The notes below the pieces were generated by a model. That model searched no databases. It was not told where the DNA came from and worked only from the letters and a program-made list of their open reading frames with translations. From Theropithecus gelada (lineage: Eukaryota; Chordata; Mammalia; Primates; Cercopithecidae), in NCBI RefSeq assembly GCF_003255815.1, contig NC_037673.1, positions 91,053,715-91,117,714 on the forward strand: a stretch of 64,000 nt of DNA. The letters run 5' to 3'. Shown here in pieces: positions 12,901 to 23,738 of this stretch; positions within the stretch are counted from its first letter, which is position 1; each line of letters starts with the position of its first letter. The position numbers were made by a program, and so were the translations under genes.

Positions 12901-13282
12901 AAGGAAATTATAGTAGCTTTGGTTAGGAATAATATCTTCTAAGCGAAAAAATAAAAATGTTAGAAAATTTAGTAAAGAAGAAATACTAGAAATCTGAAAC
13001 ATTTTGTTTAAATATCTTGCTATAAGAAAAGTTAACCATTCTACATAATCTTTTGTAGTTTTAAAGAACACATAAGTGAATATTCGATTCTTGGCTTTTT
13101 TTCTACTTTTTTAATCTGTAATGCTCAATAACTTTCTTTTTTAGATCTAATATAGTTATTCTGAACATTTACAAGACTGAACCTAAAAATTGTTTTCCAT
13201 GTTGTTTTCTTAATGTATGCTTAGTACGTTTTTAAAACTTTTTAATATACCTGACAATATACGTGTGTTTTTGCTCCCTCAG
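9990..13282. other. Rest of the ARSK intron upstream of the first visible exon
   Basis: Mostly AT-rich DNA. A short MER5-like remnant may lie near 10340-10410. An LTR-like tail with a TATA-like box ('ctatataaatctc') lies around 11960-12070. An exon-like segment lies at 11248-11298. None of these is a supported gene, and no ARSK exon was seen in this stretch. Confidence 0.4.
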
Positions 13283-13565
13283 TAATCGTGTGGAAGCATG
13301 GACAAGAGATGTTGCTTTCTTACTCAGACAAGAAGGCAGACCCATGGTTAATCTTATCCATAATAGGACTAAAGTCAGAGTGATGGAAAGGGATTGGCAG
13401 AATACAGACAAAGCAATAAATTGGTTAAGAAAGGAAGCAATTAATTACACTGAACCATTTGTTCTTTACTTGGGATTAAATTTACCACACCCTTACCCTT
13501 CACCATCTTCTGGAGAAAATTTTGGATCTTCAACATTTCACACATCTCTTTATTGGCTTGGAAAA
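13283..13565 (+). CDS. ARSK: Arylsulfatase K, coding exon for residues ~140-233
   Basis: This is the first ARSK coding exon in the window. It is preceded by a pyrimidine-rich tract and AG at 13281-13282 and followed by a consensus GTAAGT donor at 13566. Its first base completes a codon begun upstream (phase 2), and it ends on a codon boundary. It encodes about 94 residues. Counting back from a 536-residue protein, the first full codon is about residue 140. Visible motifs are two N-glycosylation sequons, N-R-T (about N166) and N-Y-T (about N193), and the sulfatase-type stretch L-N-L-P-H-P-Y around H208. ARSK is a soluble lysosomal glucuronate-2-sulfatase acting on heparan and chondroitin/dermatan sulfate. 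The signal peptide and the C-x-P-S-R formylglycine motif (C80 in human) must be in exons upstream of base 1; I did not see them here. Compared with remembered human protein there are a few conservative changes and a Gly instead of Glu two residues before the splice junction. Confidence 0.95.
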
Positions 13566-13829
13566 GTAAGTAACTACATTGTGTGTGCTCAAAATTAGAT
13601 TTAAATATGTGGCTTATGGGTATTCGCCCATTGTTTCTTTTATTATCACTTTTAAAGAAAAAATTGAAAATTGTGTATTCAAACTTGACCAATAACTAGT
13701 TAGATAAAAACTAGAGGGACAGTTTTACAGAAATAAAATAAGTGTTAAAAGTCAGAAGCGTACTTCTGGATTGAATACATTTGCCAAGGATATGTCTATA
13801 AAAAGAGAAACTAAAAGGCATTCTCTTAG

Positions 13830-14880
13830 AAATGTAGGCCGTCCTCACTTTGCACTGTTCCAGATTGTAAAAATGACCATGCAAGCTGAAACCATATAAA
13901 ACAACCTTAATAAATGGGAAAAATGACCATTTTCTGGCACCTTTAAAAACATTTATCAAAATATTTTAAATTGTGTTACTTTTGGTTAAAAATGGAAAAG
14001 AAAAAATAAACTAATATTTATGTAGTACATAATAATGAAAATGCTAGAAACACTGAGAATTAAAGCGGGAATTTTTTTGGTTAAAAAAACTTACCAGTAG
14101 ATTGAAGAGTGCTTGCCTTCTCATCATAAAACTTATGATACAGAGAAAACATCTTCTCTAAGACTTGGCAAATTGTCATTATTTCTTTCTAAATTTGGAT
14201 TACCTTCCAACATTTTAGCTTTTGCACTTTCAATGTAATGATATATCTCCAAGTTCCTTTAATGCGAAAAATTTTGCCAATATTGCTTTCTGTGGTGCAT
14301 CTTTATCTTTTTCTTCACAACAACCTTCCTCATTTATGCTGGTAAATGTGCCTTCACTCAGTTCCTCTGGCTATATTTCTAATGTCTCTTGAATGACAGC
14401 AGTGTCAACATTCCCAGCTCAGCTGTTTCTTCTATAACTTCATTTACATTAGATTTGAATTTAAATTCCAGCCTTGTCACTTTTCCTTTTTTTACTGTAT
14501 GTTCATCTTTGTTGACTTCTCTTCATTATCCCTTTTTATAAAGTGTCACATTAATTTATCACTAGGATACAAGTACATGTTTTGTTGTCTGTGCATGTAC
14601 CAGATAACTAATCACTGACACATTTTAAAAGAAACAACATGATTAGTCACTGAATGGCATACGTATCTGTTGTATACTCAGTGATTTATACTAAAGAGCT
14701 AGCAGCATATCAATGTGAAAGTTTGTACTTTTTGCGGTTAGTCACAGTTAACATACCCTGGTAACTGAGGTCTACCAGAGTAATTTTGTTAGGGGACTGC
14801 TGTTATTTAACAAAACTGTGATAACTGAAATTCATGCATATCAAACCACATGATGCGTGGTCTACCTGTATTTTGAAATG
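13830..14880 (-). pseudogene. Tigger-type (pogo-like) DNA transposon with broken transposase remnant
   Basis: The minus strand at about 14110-14400 translates, across frame changes, into short blocks typical of the acidic C-terminal part of Tigger transposases. These include an N-E-E-G-C-C-E-E-K-D-K-D block, a leucine-rich L-K-E-L-G-D-I block, an N-P-N-L-E-R-N block and a Y-K-F-Y-D-E-K block. Stops and frameshifts are frequent. The outer ends (around 13838 and 14872) both carry an 'agg..g.cc' type sequence in inverted orientation, weakly suggesting terminal repeats. The subfamily is not assigned; a mariner/Tigger assignment is from motif memory. Confidence 0.6.
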
Positions 14881-14964
14881 TGTAATCTTAAATCAATTTT
14901 AAGTTGCTTTTAAAACTAATCAGTTAATTCAACTAAAAACCTTCAGAGCAAAAGAAATAATCAG

Positions 14965-15110
14965 CATAGTAAACAACCCACAGAGTGTGAAAAAATCTTC
15001 ACAATCTATATATCTAACAAAAGACTAATATCCAGAACCTACAAGGAACTCAGAGTAGCAAGAAAAAAAAAAACCAATCCCATTAATAAGTGGGCTAAGG
15101 ACATGAATAG
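14965..15110 (+). mobile_element. L1 fragment, left part before Alu insertion
   Basis: Sense L1 ORF2 C-terminal region ('aaagactaatatccagaacctacaaggaactc' type text, here diverged), continuing after the Alu at 15416. Confidence 0.85.
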
Positions 15111-15403
15111 AGCTGGGTGCCGTGGCTCACGCCTGTAATCCCAGCGCTTTGGAAGGCTGAGGCGGGTGGATCACCTAACGTCAGGAGCTCGAGACCAACC
15201 AGACCAACATAGTGAAACCCCATCTCTACTAAAAACCGAAAATTAGTGGGTGTAGTGGTGTGCACCTGTAATCCCAGCTACTCGGGAGGCTGAGGCAGGA
15301 GAATCACTTGAACCTGGGAGGCGGAGGTTGCAGTGAGCCGAGATTGCACCATTGCACCCCAGCCTGGGTGACAAGAGCGAAACTCCATCTCAGAGAAAAA
15401 AGA
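15111..15403 (+). repeat. Alu inserted in L1, with 12-bp target duplication
   Basis: Full-length sense Alu flanked by GGACATGAATAG at 15099-15110 and 15404-15415. The host L1 sequence is continuous across the insertion. Confidence 0.97.
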
Positions 15404-15415
15404 GGACATGAATAG

Positions 15416-16235
15416 ACAATTCTCAAAAGAAGATATACAAATAGCCAACAAATATATAAGAAAGTGCTCAACATCACTAACGATCAGGGAAATGCAAATT
15501 GGAACCACAATGTGATACCACCTTACTCCTGCAACAATGGCTATAATCAAAAAAATAAAAATAAATAGATGTTGGCAGGGACGTGGTGAAAAGGGAACAA
15601 TTTTACACTGCTGGTGGGAATGTAAACTGGTACAACCACTATGGAAAACAGTGTGGAGATTCCTTAGCTAAAAGTAGAACTACCATCTGATCCAGCAATC
15701 CCACTACATAGTAACTACTCAGATGAAAAGAAGTCATTATACGAAAAAGATACTTGCACACACATTTATAGCAGCACAATTCACAATTGCAAAAATATAG
15801 AACCAGCCCAAATGCCCATCACTCAACCAGTGGATAAAGAAATTGTGGTGTATAGACCATGAAATAACTACTCAGCCATAAGAAAGGAATGAGTCATTTG
15901 CAGCAACCTGGGTGAAATTGGAGACCATTATTCTAAGTGAAGTGACTCAGGAATGGAAAACCAAACATTGTATGTTCTCACTCCTAAGTGGGAGCTAAGC
16001 TATGAGGACTCAGAGGCGTAAGAATAATACAGTGGACTTTGGGGACTGGTTGGGGGAAAGTGGATAGGGGTGAGGGATAAAAGACTACAAATTGGGTACA
16101 GTATATAATGCTTGGGTGATGAGTGCCCCAAAATCTCAGAAATCACCCTAAAGAACTTATTCATGCAGCCACACCTGTTCTTCAAAAACCTACAGAAATA
16201 AGAAATAAAAGTTAGTCTAAAAAAACTACTCAGAA
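15416..16235 (+). mobile_element. L1 fragment, right part to the 3' end
   Basis: It continues the L1 ORF2 C-terminus and 3' UTR ('catcactaacgatcaggg', 'ggtgggaatgtaaactggtac', 'atagcagcacaattcac', 'tgggagctaagctatgag'), ending near 'agaaataaaagttag'. No intact frame remains. Confidence 0.88.
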
Positions 16236-16957
16236 ACACTATTTAGTCCATCCTATTTTAAATAAAATAATGTCAGTGTTTTAGATACTTTATATCTTCT
16301 TTAAAAGTTCTAAGTGGTTTCATTTTCAAAAATTTGTCTGGAGTTATTACTAGCCAAATGAAATCAGTTAAATGACTTTCAACCAAATACTAAGTAAATG
16401 AACTTTTTGAAAGTTATGTAACTAAAATATAAATGTGAATTAAAGATCTAGTTTAATTGCTTTTTACCAGCACTGTAAGTAAGCATTTATATGTGTTTAA
16501 AAGTCATATTTTTTTTTTGACAAGCACTTGCGTATCTCACTAGATATTGTCATTCTTACTAGTGAATTATTAGAGAAAAGGAGTCCATGTTCTTAGGTTG
16601 TTGATTCTGAAGTTTTGGTCACACAATTGTATATTAAAGTGCTTGGATACTTTTCTGGACTAGCATGTACTGTCTAATAAAGCTCATATTTTTCGGTGGC
16701 CTGTATAATTTTTAAAAATTTTACCACTACCTCATGATATATATACAGATATTGATATATACCTTCTGTTGTTATGATAGTATTAACAATTTGTTCCTAA
16801 TTTATGTATTGATTTACTATTTTATTTACATATTTACAGCTGTTCTTTTCTACTATTCTAAGTAATTAAACATTGTTGATTTCACTATACATACTTATTG
16901 GAGGAAAGAAATAGCACTATTTTGCTAGCATAACTAAGTTTTTTCTCCCATTTTTAG

Positions 16958-17129
16958 GTGTCTCGTGATGCTATCAAAATCCCAAAGTGGTCACCTTTGT
17001 CAGAAATGCACCCTGTAGATTATTACTCTTCTTATACAAAAAACTGCACTGGAAGATTTACAGAAAAAGAAATTAAGAATATTAGAGCATTTTATTATGC
17101 TATGTGTGCTGAGACAGATGCCATGCTCG
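16958..17129 (+). CDS. ARSK: Arylsulfatase K, coding exon for residues ~234-291
   Basis: The acceptor is a T-rich tract ending in AG at 16956-16957 and the donor is GTAGGT at 17130. The exon starts on a codon boundary and ends one base into a glycine codon (phase 1), which the next exon completes. It encodes about 57 full residues. These include M-H-P, whose histidine falls at about H251, a position annotated as substrate-binding in sulfatases of this subfamily, and an N-C-T sequon at about N262. The segment lies in the alpha/beta sulfatase core between the first active-site half and the Asp-His metal-binding motif. No frameshift or stop is present. Confidence 0.95.
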
Positions 17130-18034
17130 GTAGGTGGTATAATTAATAAGCAATTACATGAAGAAAAAGTATAATATTTTTCCAACAGTCTGTGATCATG
17201 CTGCTTGGTGACTTGCATGAACAGCCTCAGATATTTCTTACAGCAGTTGCTTATAACTATAGGAATCTTGACACTTATCAAAACTTGATAACTAGCATTG
17301 TTGACAGAATGAAAAGCTCTTTATATCTTAATGATTCAGAAATTTGCAGATTCATAAATGCTTAGATTTATTCATACATAAAGAAAGGGTCACAGAAGGC
17401 AGTCATCTACTTGAAACGTTTTACTGTCCTTAAACAGGAATCAGTATTCAGCCAAACACAGGTACACATGTGATAGGTATTTGTAAGGCAGCTTAGCTTT
17501 CTAGAGATGAGAAAATTTACTTGTAGAATCTTGTGACTCCCCCAAACTTATAATAACCATGAAACAAATTCCTTCTCCCTAAGCCCTTTAGAGAATGGCC
17601 TAACTAAAGTTTCTCCATGTATTTTCTGGTCCAGAATCATATTGAATTTTCTTCCCTCATTCAAGCTGAAGACCAACTCAAAACTAAACCTGCCTTCATC
17701 ACATGACTGTCAAGAACGTTTTGCCTGTTCACTTACAGAGCTATGGAAGTTTCCAGTTCATGTGTGGAAAAGCCCTAGTTTAAAAATCTGTTTTATAACA
17801 AAAGCTATTTTCATAAAGCAGTGTCATTTATTTTGCTACTCTTAGGAATGAAGCATAATTGTACTAGTGAAGTGTAGGTAGCACCTCTTCTGTACAGAGT
17901 AAACTTTGGGAGTGACAAGTGAATGTTTTTTGTTAAAAAAAAATTCATTGGGTAAAAACAGAAAAGTATACAGCAAGAAGCAAAAAGGCCATGTGGGCAA
18001 ATTATCTATAATATAGCAAGTATAAAAATGTATT

Positions 18035-18333
18035 GGCCAGGTGCGGTGGCTCATGCCTGTAATCCCAGCACTTTGGGAGGCCATGGCCGGTGGATCACCT
18101 GAGGTCAGGAGTTCAAGACTAGCCTGGCCAACATGGCAAAACCCTGTCTCTACTAAAATACAAAAATTAACTGACTGTGGTGGCACACACATGTGATCCC
18201 AGCTACTTGGGAGGGTGAGGCAGGAGAATCGCTTGAACCCGGGAGGCGGAGGTTGCAGTGAGCAAAGATCGTGCCACTGCACTCCAGCCTGGATGACAGA
18301 GCAAGACTACATCTCAAAAAAAAAAAAAAAAAA
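18035..18333 (+). repeat. AluS-like, sense
   Basis: Complete dimer starting 'ggccaggtgcggtggctca', with an A-tail at 18316-18333. Confidence 0.96.
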
Positions 18334-18628
18334 TATTCCAAGTACTCAATGCAAATAAGATTTTAAGTAATTTTCTTTAATCATGAGCACATCTGTCAAA
18401 TTGTATTTCATTGATATTCTCTGATGTTAGAGAATGTTCTCCCATTTGCACACTAGAAATTGCATTTGAAAATTTATAGCCATTCATTCATCCATATCCA
18501 TTAAAATGAGAGAATGTTGCTCTAGGGAGTGTGGGAATACTACTCTTGAAATCTCTTCAGAGAAGAAAAATAATGTAGCAACTTGCTTACATCAAGTTAC
18601 AAAGTTTATGGAAAATATTGTGTCTTAA

Positions 18629-18920
18629 TTTTTTTTTTTTTGAGACAGAGTCTATCTCTGTCTCCAGGCTAGAGTACAGTGGCAGGGTCTCTGCTCACTG
18701 CAACCTCCACCTCCCGGGTTCAAGCGATTCTCCTGCCTCAGCCTCCCAAGTAGCTGGGATTATAGGCACATGCCGCCAAGCCCAGCTAATTTTTGTATTT
18801 CTATTAGAGATGGGGTTTCACCATGTTGGTCAGGCTGGTCTCAATCTCCTGACCTCATGATCTGCCCGCCTTGGCCTCCCAAAGTGCTGGGATTACAGGC
18901 GTGAGCCACCGCACCTGGCC
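18629..18920 (-). repeat. AluY-like, antisense
   Basis: T-run followed by the reverse-complement Alu, with the Y-type 'ctcaatctcctgacctcatgatc' tract, ending 'gcacctggcc'. Similar CTTAATTTTT sequence on both sides suggests a target duplication. Confidence 0.94.
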
Positions 18921-18984
18921 TGCATCTTAATTTTTAAATCTACACCGGTCTTATCACCATGTAGTATTTAATACTGTTCATTGT

Positions 18985-19075
18985 GTTTGTTAACAAACAT
19001 TAAGTACCTACTAGCTGTCAGGCACTATGTTGGGCACTGGGGGAGTATAGTATGTTGAATACTATTAAGAAATCA
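18985..19075 (-). repeat. L2 fragment, antisense
   Basis: Short reverse L2 tract: 'taagtacctactagctgtcaggcac' type text followed by 'gttgggcactgggg'. Confidence 0.5.
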
Positions 19076-19094
19076 CTCATTAATTAAAGATATT

Positions 19095-19380
19095 TGTGGC
19101 TCACGCCTGTAATCCCAGCACTTTGGGAGGCCGAGGCAAGCGGATCACAAGGTCAAGGGATCAAGACCATCCTGGCCAACATGGTGAAACCCCATCTCTA
19201 CTAAAAATACAAAAATTTGCTGGGTGTGGCAGTGCATGCCTGTAGTCCCAGCTACCTGGGAGGCTGAGGCAGGAGAATCGCTTGAACCCAGGAGGCGGAG
19301 GTTGCAGTGAGCCAAGATCACGCCACTGCACTCCAGCCTGGTGACAGAGCGAGACTCCGTCTCACAAACAAACAAACAAA
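19095..19380 (+). repeat. AluY-like, 5'-truncated, sense
   Basis: It starts within the A box ('tgtggctcacgcctgtaatccc') and ends in a CAAA-rich tail. A perfect 12-base target duplication ATTAAAGATATT flanks it at 19083-19094 and 19381-19392, so the 5' truncation happened at insertion. Confidence 0.95.
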
Positions 19381-19392
19381 ATTAAAGATATT

Positions 19393-19682
19393 CTAGGGTC
19401 TTTTCCCACCTCAGGGTCTTATGTTTTCTGTTTCATCTGCCCGGAACACCCTTCCCTTTGCTTTCTACATGGCTGGCTTATTCTGTCTTTAGCTCTCAGC
19501 TCAGTTGTTACCTCCTCAGGGATGTCTCCCCCAACCACTCTAACTCAGTGTGCCAGCTCCATCATTCTGCTTGCTTTATACCTTGTCATGTTGTTTGCGT
19601 AGTAATACTAATTATTTCATCTGTTTACCTACCATCTGTCTCCCTTGAAGAACACAAGCTTCATGAGGGCAGGGACATTCTT
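19393..19682 (+). repeat. L2 fragment, left part
   Basis: L2 3' region wording ('tctgcccggaacacccttcc', 'agctcagttgttacctcctcagg'), interrupted by an antisense L1. The 3' end resumes at about 20850. Confidence 0.75.
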
Positions 19683-20840
19683 TTATTTTTATTTTAAGTT
19701 CCAGGGTACATGTGCAGGGTATGCAGGTTTGTTACATCGGTAAACGTGTTACATAGGTAAAAGGTGGTTTGCTGCACCTAATACCCATCACCTAGGTATT
19801 AAGCCCAGCATGCATTAGCTATTTTTCCTAACACTCTCCCTTCCCTGACAGCCCCCAGTGTGTATCGTTCCCCTCCCTGTGTTCATGTGTTCTCATTGTT
19901 CAGCTCCCACTTATAAGTAAGAACACGCAGTGTTTGGTTTTCTGTTCCTGCGTTAGTTTGCTAAAGATAATGGCTTCTAGCTCCATCCATGTCCCTGCAA
20001 AGGACATGATCTCATTTCTTTTTATGGCTGCATAGTATTGCGTGGTGTATATGTACCACATTTTCTTTATTCAGTCTATTGTTGGTGGGCATTTGTGTTG
20101 ATTCCATGTCTTTGCTATTGTGAATAGTGCTGCAGCGAACACATGTGTGCATGTATCTTTGTAATAGAATGATGTATATTCCTTTGGGTATATATCCAGT
20201 AATGGGATTGCTGGGTCAAATGGTGTTTCTGGTTCTAAATTTTTGGGGAATTGCCACACTGTCTTCTACAATGACTGAACTAATTTACGTTCCCACCAAC
20301 AGTGTAAAAGCGTTCCTATTTCCCCACAACCTCTCCAACATCTGTTGTTTCTAGACTTTTTAATAATTGCCATTCTAACTGGCATGAGATGGTATCTCAT
20401 GGTGGTTTTGGTTTGCATTTTCTAATGATCAGTGATGTTGAGCTTTTTTTAAATATGTTTGTTGGCCTCATAAATGTCTTTTGAGAAGTGTCCATTGATG
20501 TCCTTTGCCCACTTTTTAATGGGGTTGGTTGTTTTTTTCTTGTACATTTGTTTAAGTTCCTTGTAGATTCTGGATATTAAACCTTTGTCAGATGGATACA
20601 TTGCAAAAATTTTCTCCCATTTCGTAGGTTGCTTGTTCATTCTGATGATAGTTTCTTTTGCTATGCAGAAGCTCTTTTGTTTAATTAGACCCCATTTGTC
20701 AATTTTTGCTTTTGTTGCAATTGCTTTCGGTGAATTTGTCATGAAATCTTTGCCTGTACCTATGTCCTGATTGATATTGCCTAGATTTTCTTCTAGGGTT
20801 TTCTGTAGTTTTGAGTTTTACATTTAAGTCTTTAATCATT
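19683..20840 (-). mobile_element. L1 (L1PA/PB-like), antisense, inserted into L2
   Basis: The poly-T end lies at the left with the L1 3' UTR ('gttccagggtacatgtgcag'). Broken minus-strand frames at 20071-20259 and 20449-20742 carry the ORF2 C-terminal words D-P-A-I-P-L-L and K-A-K-I-D-K-W. It is truncated at its 5' end and inactive. Confidence 0.9.
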
Positions 20841-20849
20841 CTTATTCAA

Positions 20850-20938
20850 CATTGCATCCTAGGTGTTTAGCATCGTATCCGTAGTGTTTGGCATATAGTA
20901 AGCACTCAGTAAACATTTATTGATTAAGCATAAATGCT
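20850..20938 (+). repeat. L2 3' end, right part
   Basis: It ends with 'ggcatatagtaagcactcagtaaacatttattga', the typical L2/MIR-style terminus, continuing the fragment at 19393-19682. Confidence 0.65.
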
Positions 20939-20989
20939 AAGAATTACAATATGTTGTAACTACAGTAATATGCAAGTTGTAGGCATCCT

Positions 20990-21450
20990 GAAGAACAAAG
21001 TGATTTCCTCTACCTAGAAGAGCAAGGAATGATGCTTTGCCAGAGAGATAATGCATGTTTGAGCTGCGTCATAAAGGAAGAATAGGAATTTGTCAAGTAG
21101 ACTGTGGGAGAAACAGCATTCACCATAGATGGCAGAGTATATGCAGAGGCAAGAAAGCGTGAACTAATATAGTGTGTGTTTATGGGGTTCTGAGCAGGTT
21201 AGGATTGCTGAAAGGTAAAAGTCTAGCAGGTAGCTGAGGGCGCTGAGTATGGAGAGTGGACAGGGGCCTTGCTTGTTATGCTAAAGAATTCGACAATGGG
21301 CAGCTATGAAAAAGTTTCAAGCAGGGATGTGACACCATCAAGTGATTAGGTAATTTAGAAAGATAGACACCAGGATAGTACAAGGAGAGGAAAGAGGAGT
21401 AGAGGCAAGACCGATTAGGAAGTAATTCCAGTCGTCTAGTTGAAAAATCA
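20990..21450 (-). repeat. Possible old L2 fragment, antisense
   Basis: Text such as 'atgcagaggcaagaaagcgtgaac' and 'caagcagggatgtgacacc' resembles the reverse-oriented L2 body. It is strongly diverged, so the call is tentative. Confidence 0.45.
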
Positions 21451-22287
21451 AGAGAGTCTCAATTCTGCGAATAACTCCATAGAGCAGTGAGTGTCAATCC
21501 TGACTATACCTCAGAATCTGTAGGTTTTTAAATTAATATAGACTCTTCTACCCAGATTCAGGAACTGCCAAAACAGGGATGACTCCTCTCTCTGGCCTGT
21601 ACTTTCTTGTGATTCTCTTAATTACAGTAGGAGGAAGTTTGAGAACAGTGAGACTGGAACTGGTCAGAGGAATTTTACTGTCCCATTATTCCCTATCCAA
21701 GAAGATGCTAAATCAAACTTGTACACTGTCTGTCCTGCTTCCAGCCCTTCTTCAAAGGTGGATTTCCATAATCCTCAGCCACCTTTATGAGCATGATCTG
21801 GTGATTGCATAGAGATTTGGGAGAAAAAGTAGCAGAAAAGAGGAGTTCTGACTGCTCTTATCACTTCCTGTTGCACAGAAACTGTGGGTCAGAGGTGATA
21901 CCAATCTTTTTTATCATCTGAGACATGTGAAGTACTGATATCCGACTGATCTTTCTTTTCTCACTCAAGGCACTAAGGGGAAGATTTTTTTCCCTTATTC
22001 TCTGATAGAAACCTAGAAGGCAAGCCAGCATGATCTCCAGATAAGCAGCTTTGAGCAAGAGTTCCCATGGGTATTATATTTTCTTCTTCCTTGCTAGTCA
22101 ACTGAAGAGCAAGCAGTAGACAGACCACTGTCAACTTGAGACTTAACTTGAGAACAGTAGGTAATATTCAGATGTTAAAAAGCATAGTGACAAACCCTTA
22201 TAGGGTAGAGTTGTTATCAACTTAATGTGATAGAATAAAACATGAACTGAAAGCTAATTAATAGTTTTATCATGATTTCTATTGTAG

Positions 22288-22512
22288 GTGAAATTATTTT
22301 GGCCCTTCATCAATTAGATCTTCTTCAGAAAACTATTGTCATATACTCCTCAGATCATGGAGAGCTGGCCATGGAACATCGACAGTTTTATAAAATGAGC
22401 ATGTATGAGGCCAGTGCACATGTTCCGCTTTTGATGATGGGGCCAGGAATTAAAGTCGACCTTCAGGTATCAAATGTGGTTTCTCTTGTGGATATTTACC
22501 CTACCATGCTTG
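22288..22512 (+). CDS. ARSK: Arylsulfatase K, coding exon for residues ~291-366 with SDHGE metal motif
   Basis: The acceptor AG is at 22286-22287 and the donor is GTAAGT at 22513. The exon enters and leaves in phase 1 and is 225 nt, so skipping it would keep the frame but remove part of the active site. It encodes the sulfatase signature I-V-I-Y-S-S-D-H-G-E, in which D313 and H314 (by back-counting from residue 536) match the known family Asp-His/Asn pair that binds the calcium ion and the sulfate. The following segment, rich in hydrophobic residues and ending in D-I-Y-P-T-M-L, is the usual sulfatase core strand. Two residues after the G-P-G-I-K turn (V-D) differ from remembered human (A-G). 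Confidence 0.96.
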
Positions 22513-23424
22513 GTAAGTAATGCAGCTCTGTAAATATTTATTTGTAATAATGCTGGAGAATGCAACTGAAGAGGTCAATTAGTCAGTCTTTCAGTTAATA
22601 GTCAGAGGTCCTGCTGACTTGTTTATAACCCTGAGCAACTCATTTAACTGTGAGTCAAATCTGTACTCTGAAGAATGAAGAGATTGTTTTTCATGTCCCT
22701 GTGTCCTTCACTTACTATAGTGATTTTCCCTCAAAAGATTTGTATTCAGGATATGACTGTAAAGTAAGCCATGTAAGACATTCAGGTTCATAACCTTATA
22801 GATACGATTTGTACATCATTTGATTCTCTACCACCACCTCCCTAAAATGTAAGCATTTCCTTTCTGAATTATTCTATCCACTTTGAAACTAGTATGAACA
22901 TATTCCTCCTCAGACTCTTTAGATAGTTCTGTACTATTTGCTTTACTAGCTTCTTAATGTCTACAAGCATAGCCATATGTCTAGAAAAGCAACATATGGA
23001 TAATGGTAGTTAGCAGTTTTTGTTGAAGATACTAGAATAACGACATAATCAAATTCAAAGGAAATCATAGAACTAACTTCTAGTTTCTATCTAATTTAGC
23101 AGAGTACTTTAAATTCATTAGCATTTAAACACCAGTTTCTCTGTTCTAAGGCACCATCAATTGCAAAACTACCATCAATTCATAAATTTTGGTGAAAGAA
23201 AATAGCACAAGATATGTTCTCTAATTTCAGAAATGTTAAAATGTGAAAGAAAGATGCATCTTAAAATCAAAGAAATCAGAGTTCTTTTTATCTCCTTCCT
23301 TCTGCCGCAAAGTTCTTCCCTTAACTAAATTTATTTAGAGTCAATTTAAACCGGCGTCCTTTCCTTTTCTCTTATTTCATATCCTTCTCATATAATTGAA
23401 CATACTTCTTTCCAGTTCCTTGAA

Positions 23425-23738
23425 CTTTTTTATTTTTATTTATTTATTTTGTGTGCGTGTGATGGAGTTTCTCTCTTTCACCCAGGCTGGAGTGCAGTGG
23501 CGCGATCGCAGCTCACTGCAACCTCCGCCTAACAGTTTCAAGCGATTCTCCTGACTCAGCCTCCTGAGTAGCTGGGATTACAGGCACCTGCCACCATGCC
23601 CAGCTAATTTTTGTATTTTTAGTAGAGACAAGGTTTCACCATGTTGGCCAGGCTGGTCTCAAACTCCTGACCTTATGATCTGCCCACTTCAACCTCCCAA
23701 AGTGCTGGGATTATAGGCGTGAGCCACTGTGCCCGGCC
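23425..23738 (-). repeat. AluS-like, antisense
   Basis: A TTTA-rich tail then the reverse-complement Alu, ending 'gcccggcc'. The target duplication AGTTCCTTGAA is at 23414-23424 and 23739-23749. Confidence 0.96.

Larger units (their letters stand above)
13566..16957 (+). other. ARSK: ARSK intron between exons ~4 and 5
   Basis: The intron is bounded by a GTAAGT donor and a T-rich acceptor, phase 0. It is largely a Tigger-type transposon relic (13830-14880) followed by an L1 fragment with an inserted Alu (14965-16235). The last 700 bases before the acceptor are AT-rich and show nothing recognisable. Confidence 0.85.
17130..22287 (+). other. ARSK: ARSK intron between exons ~5 and 6
   Basis: A phase 1 intron of about 5.2 kb. 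It holds Alus at 18035, 18629 and 19095, an L2 split by an antisense L1 (19393-20935), and an L2-like tract at 20990-21450. The part at 17130-18030 and the part at 21450-22287 show no recognised gene or repeat, apart from a weak MER5-like resemblance near 21485-21600. Confidence 0.85.

Noticed and set aside
1..13282. Search for the ARSK exons with the catalytic C-x-P-S-R motif
   Set aside because: I looked for cysteine-sulfatase motif coding near plausible splice sites and found none, so these exons should lie upstream of the window.
17842..18341. 146- and 62-codon minus-strand ORFs
   Set aside because: They run through an Alu read in antisense, a common source of false ORFs.
20449..20742. 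97-codon minus-strand ORF
   Set aside because: It is an L1 ORF2 C-terminal fragment in a 5'-truncated, inactive L1, not a host gene.
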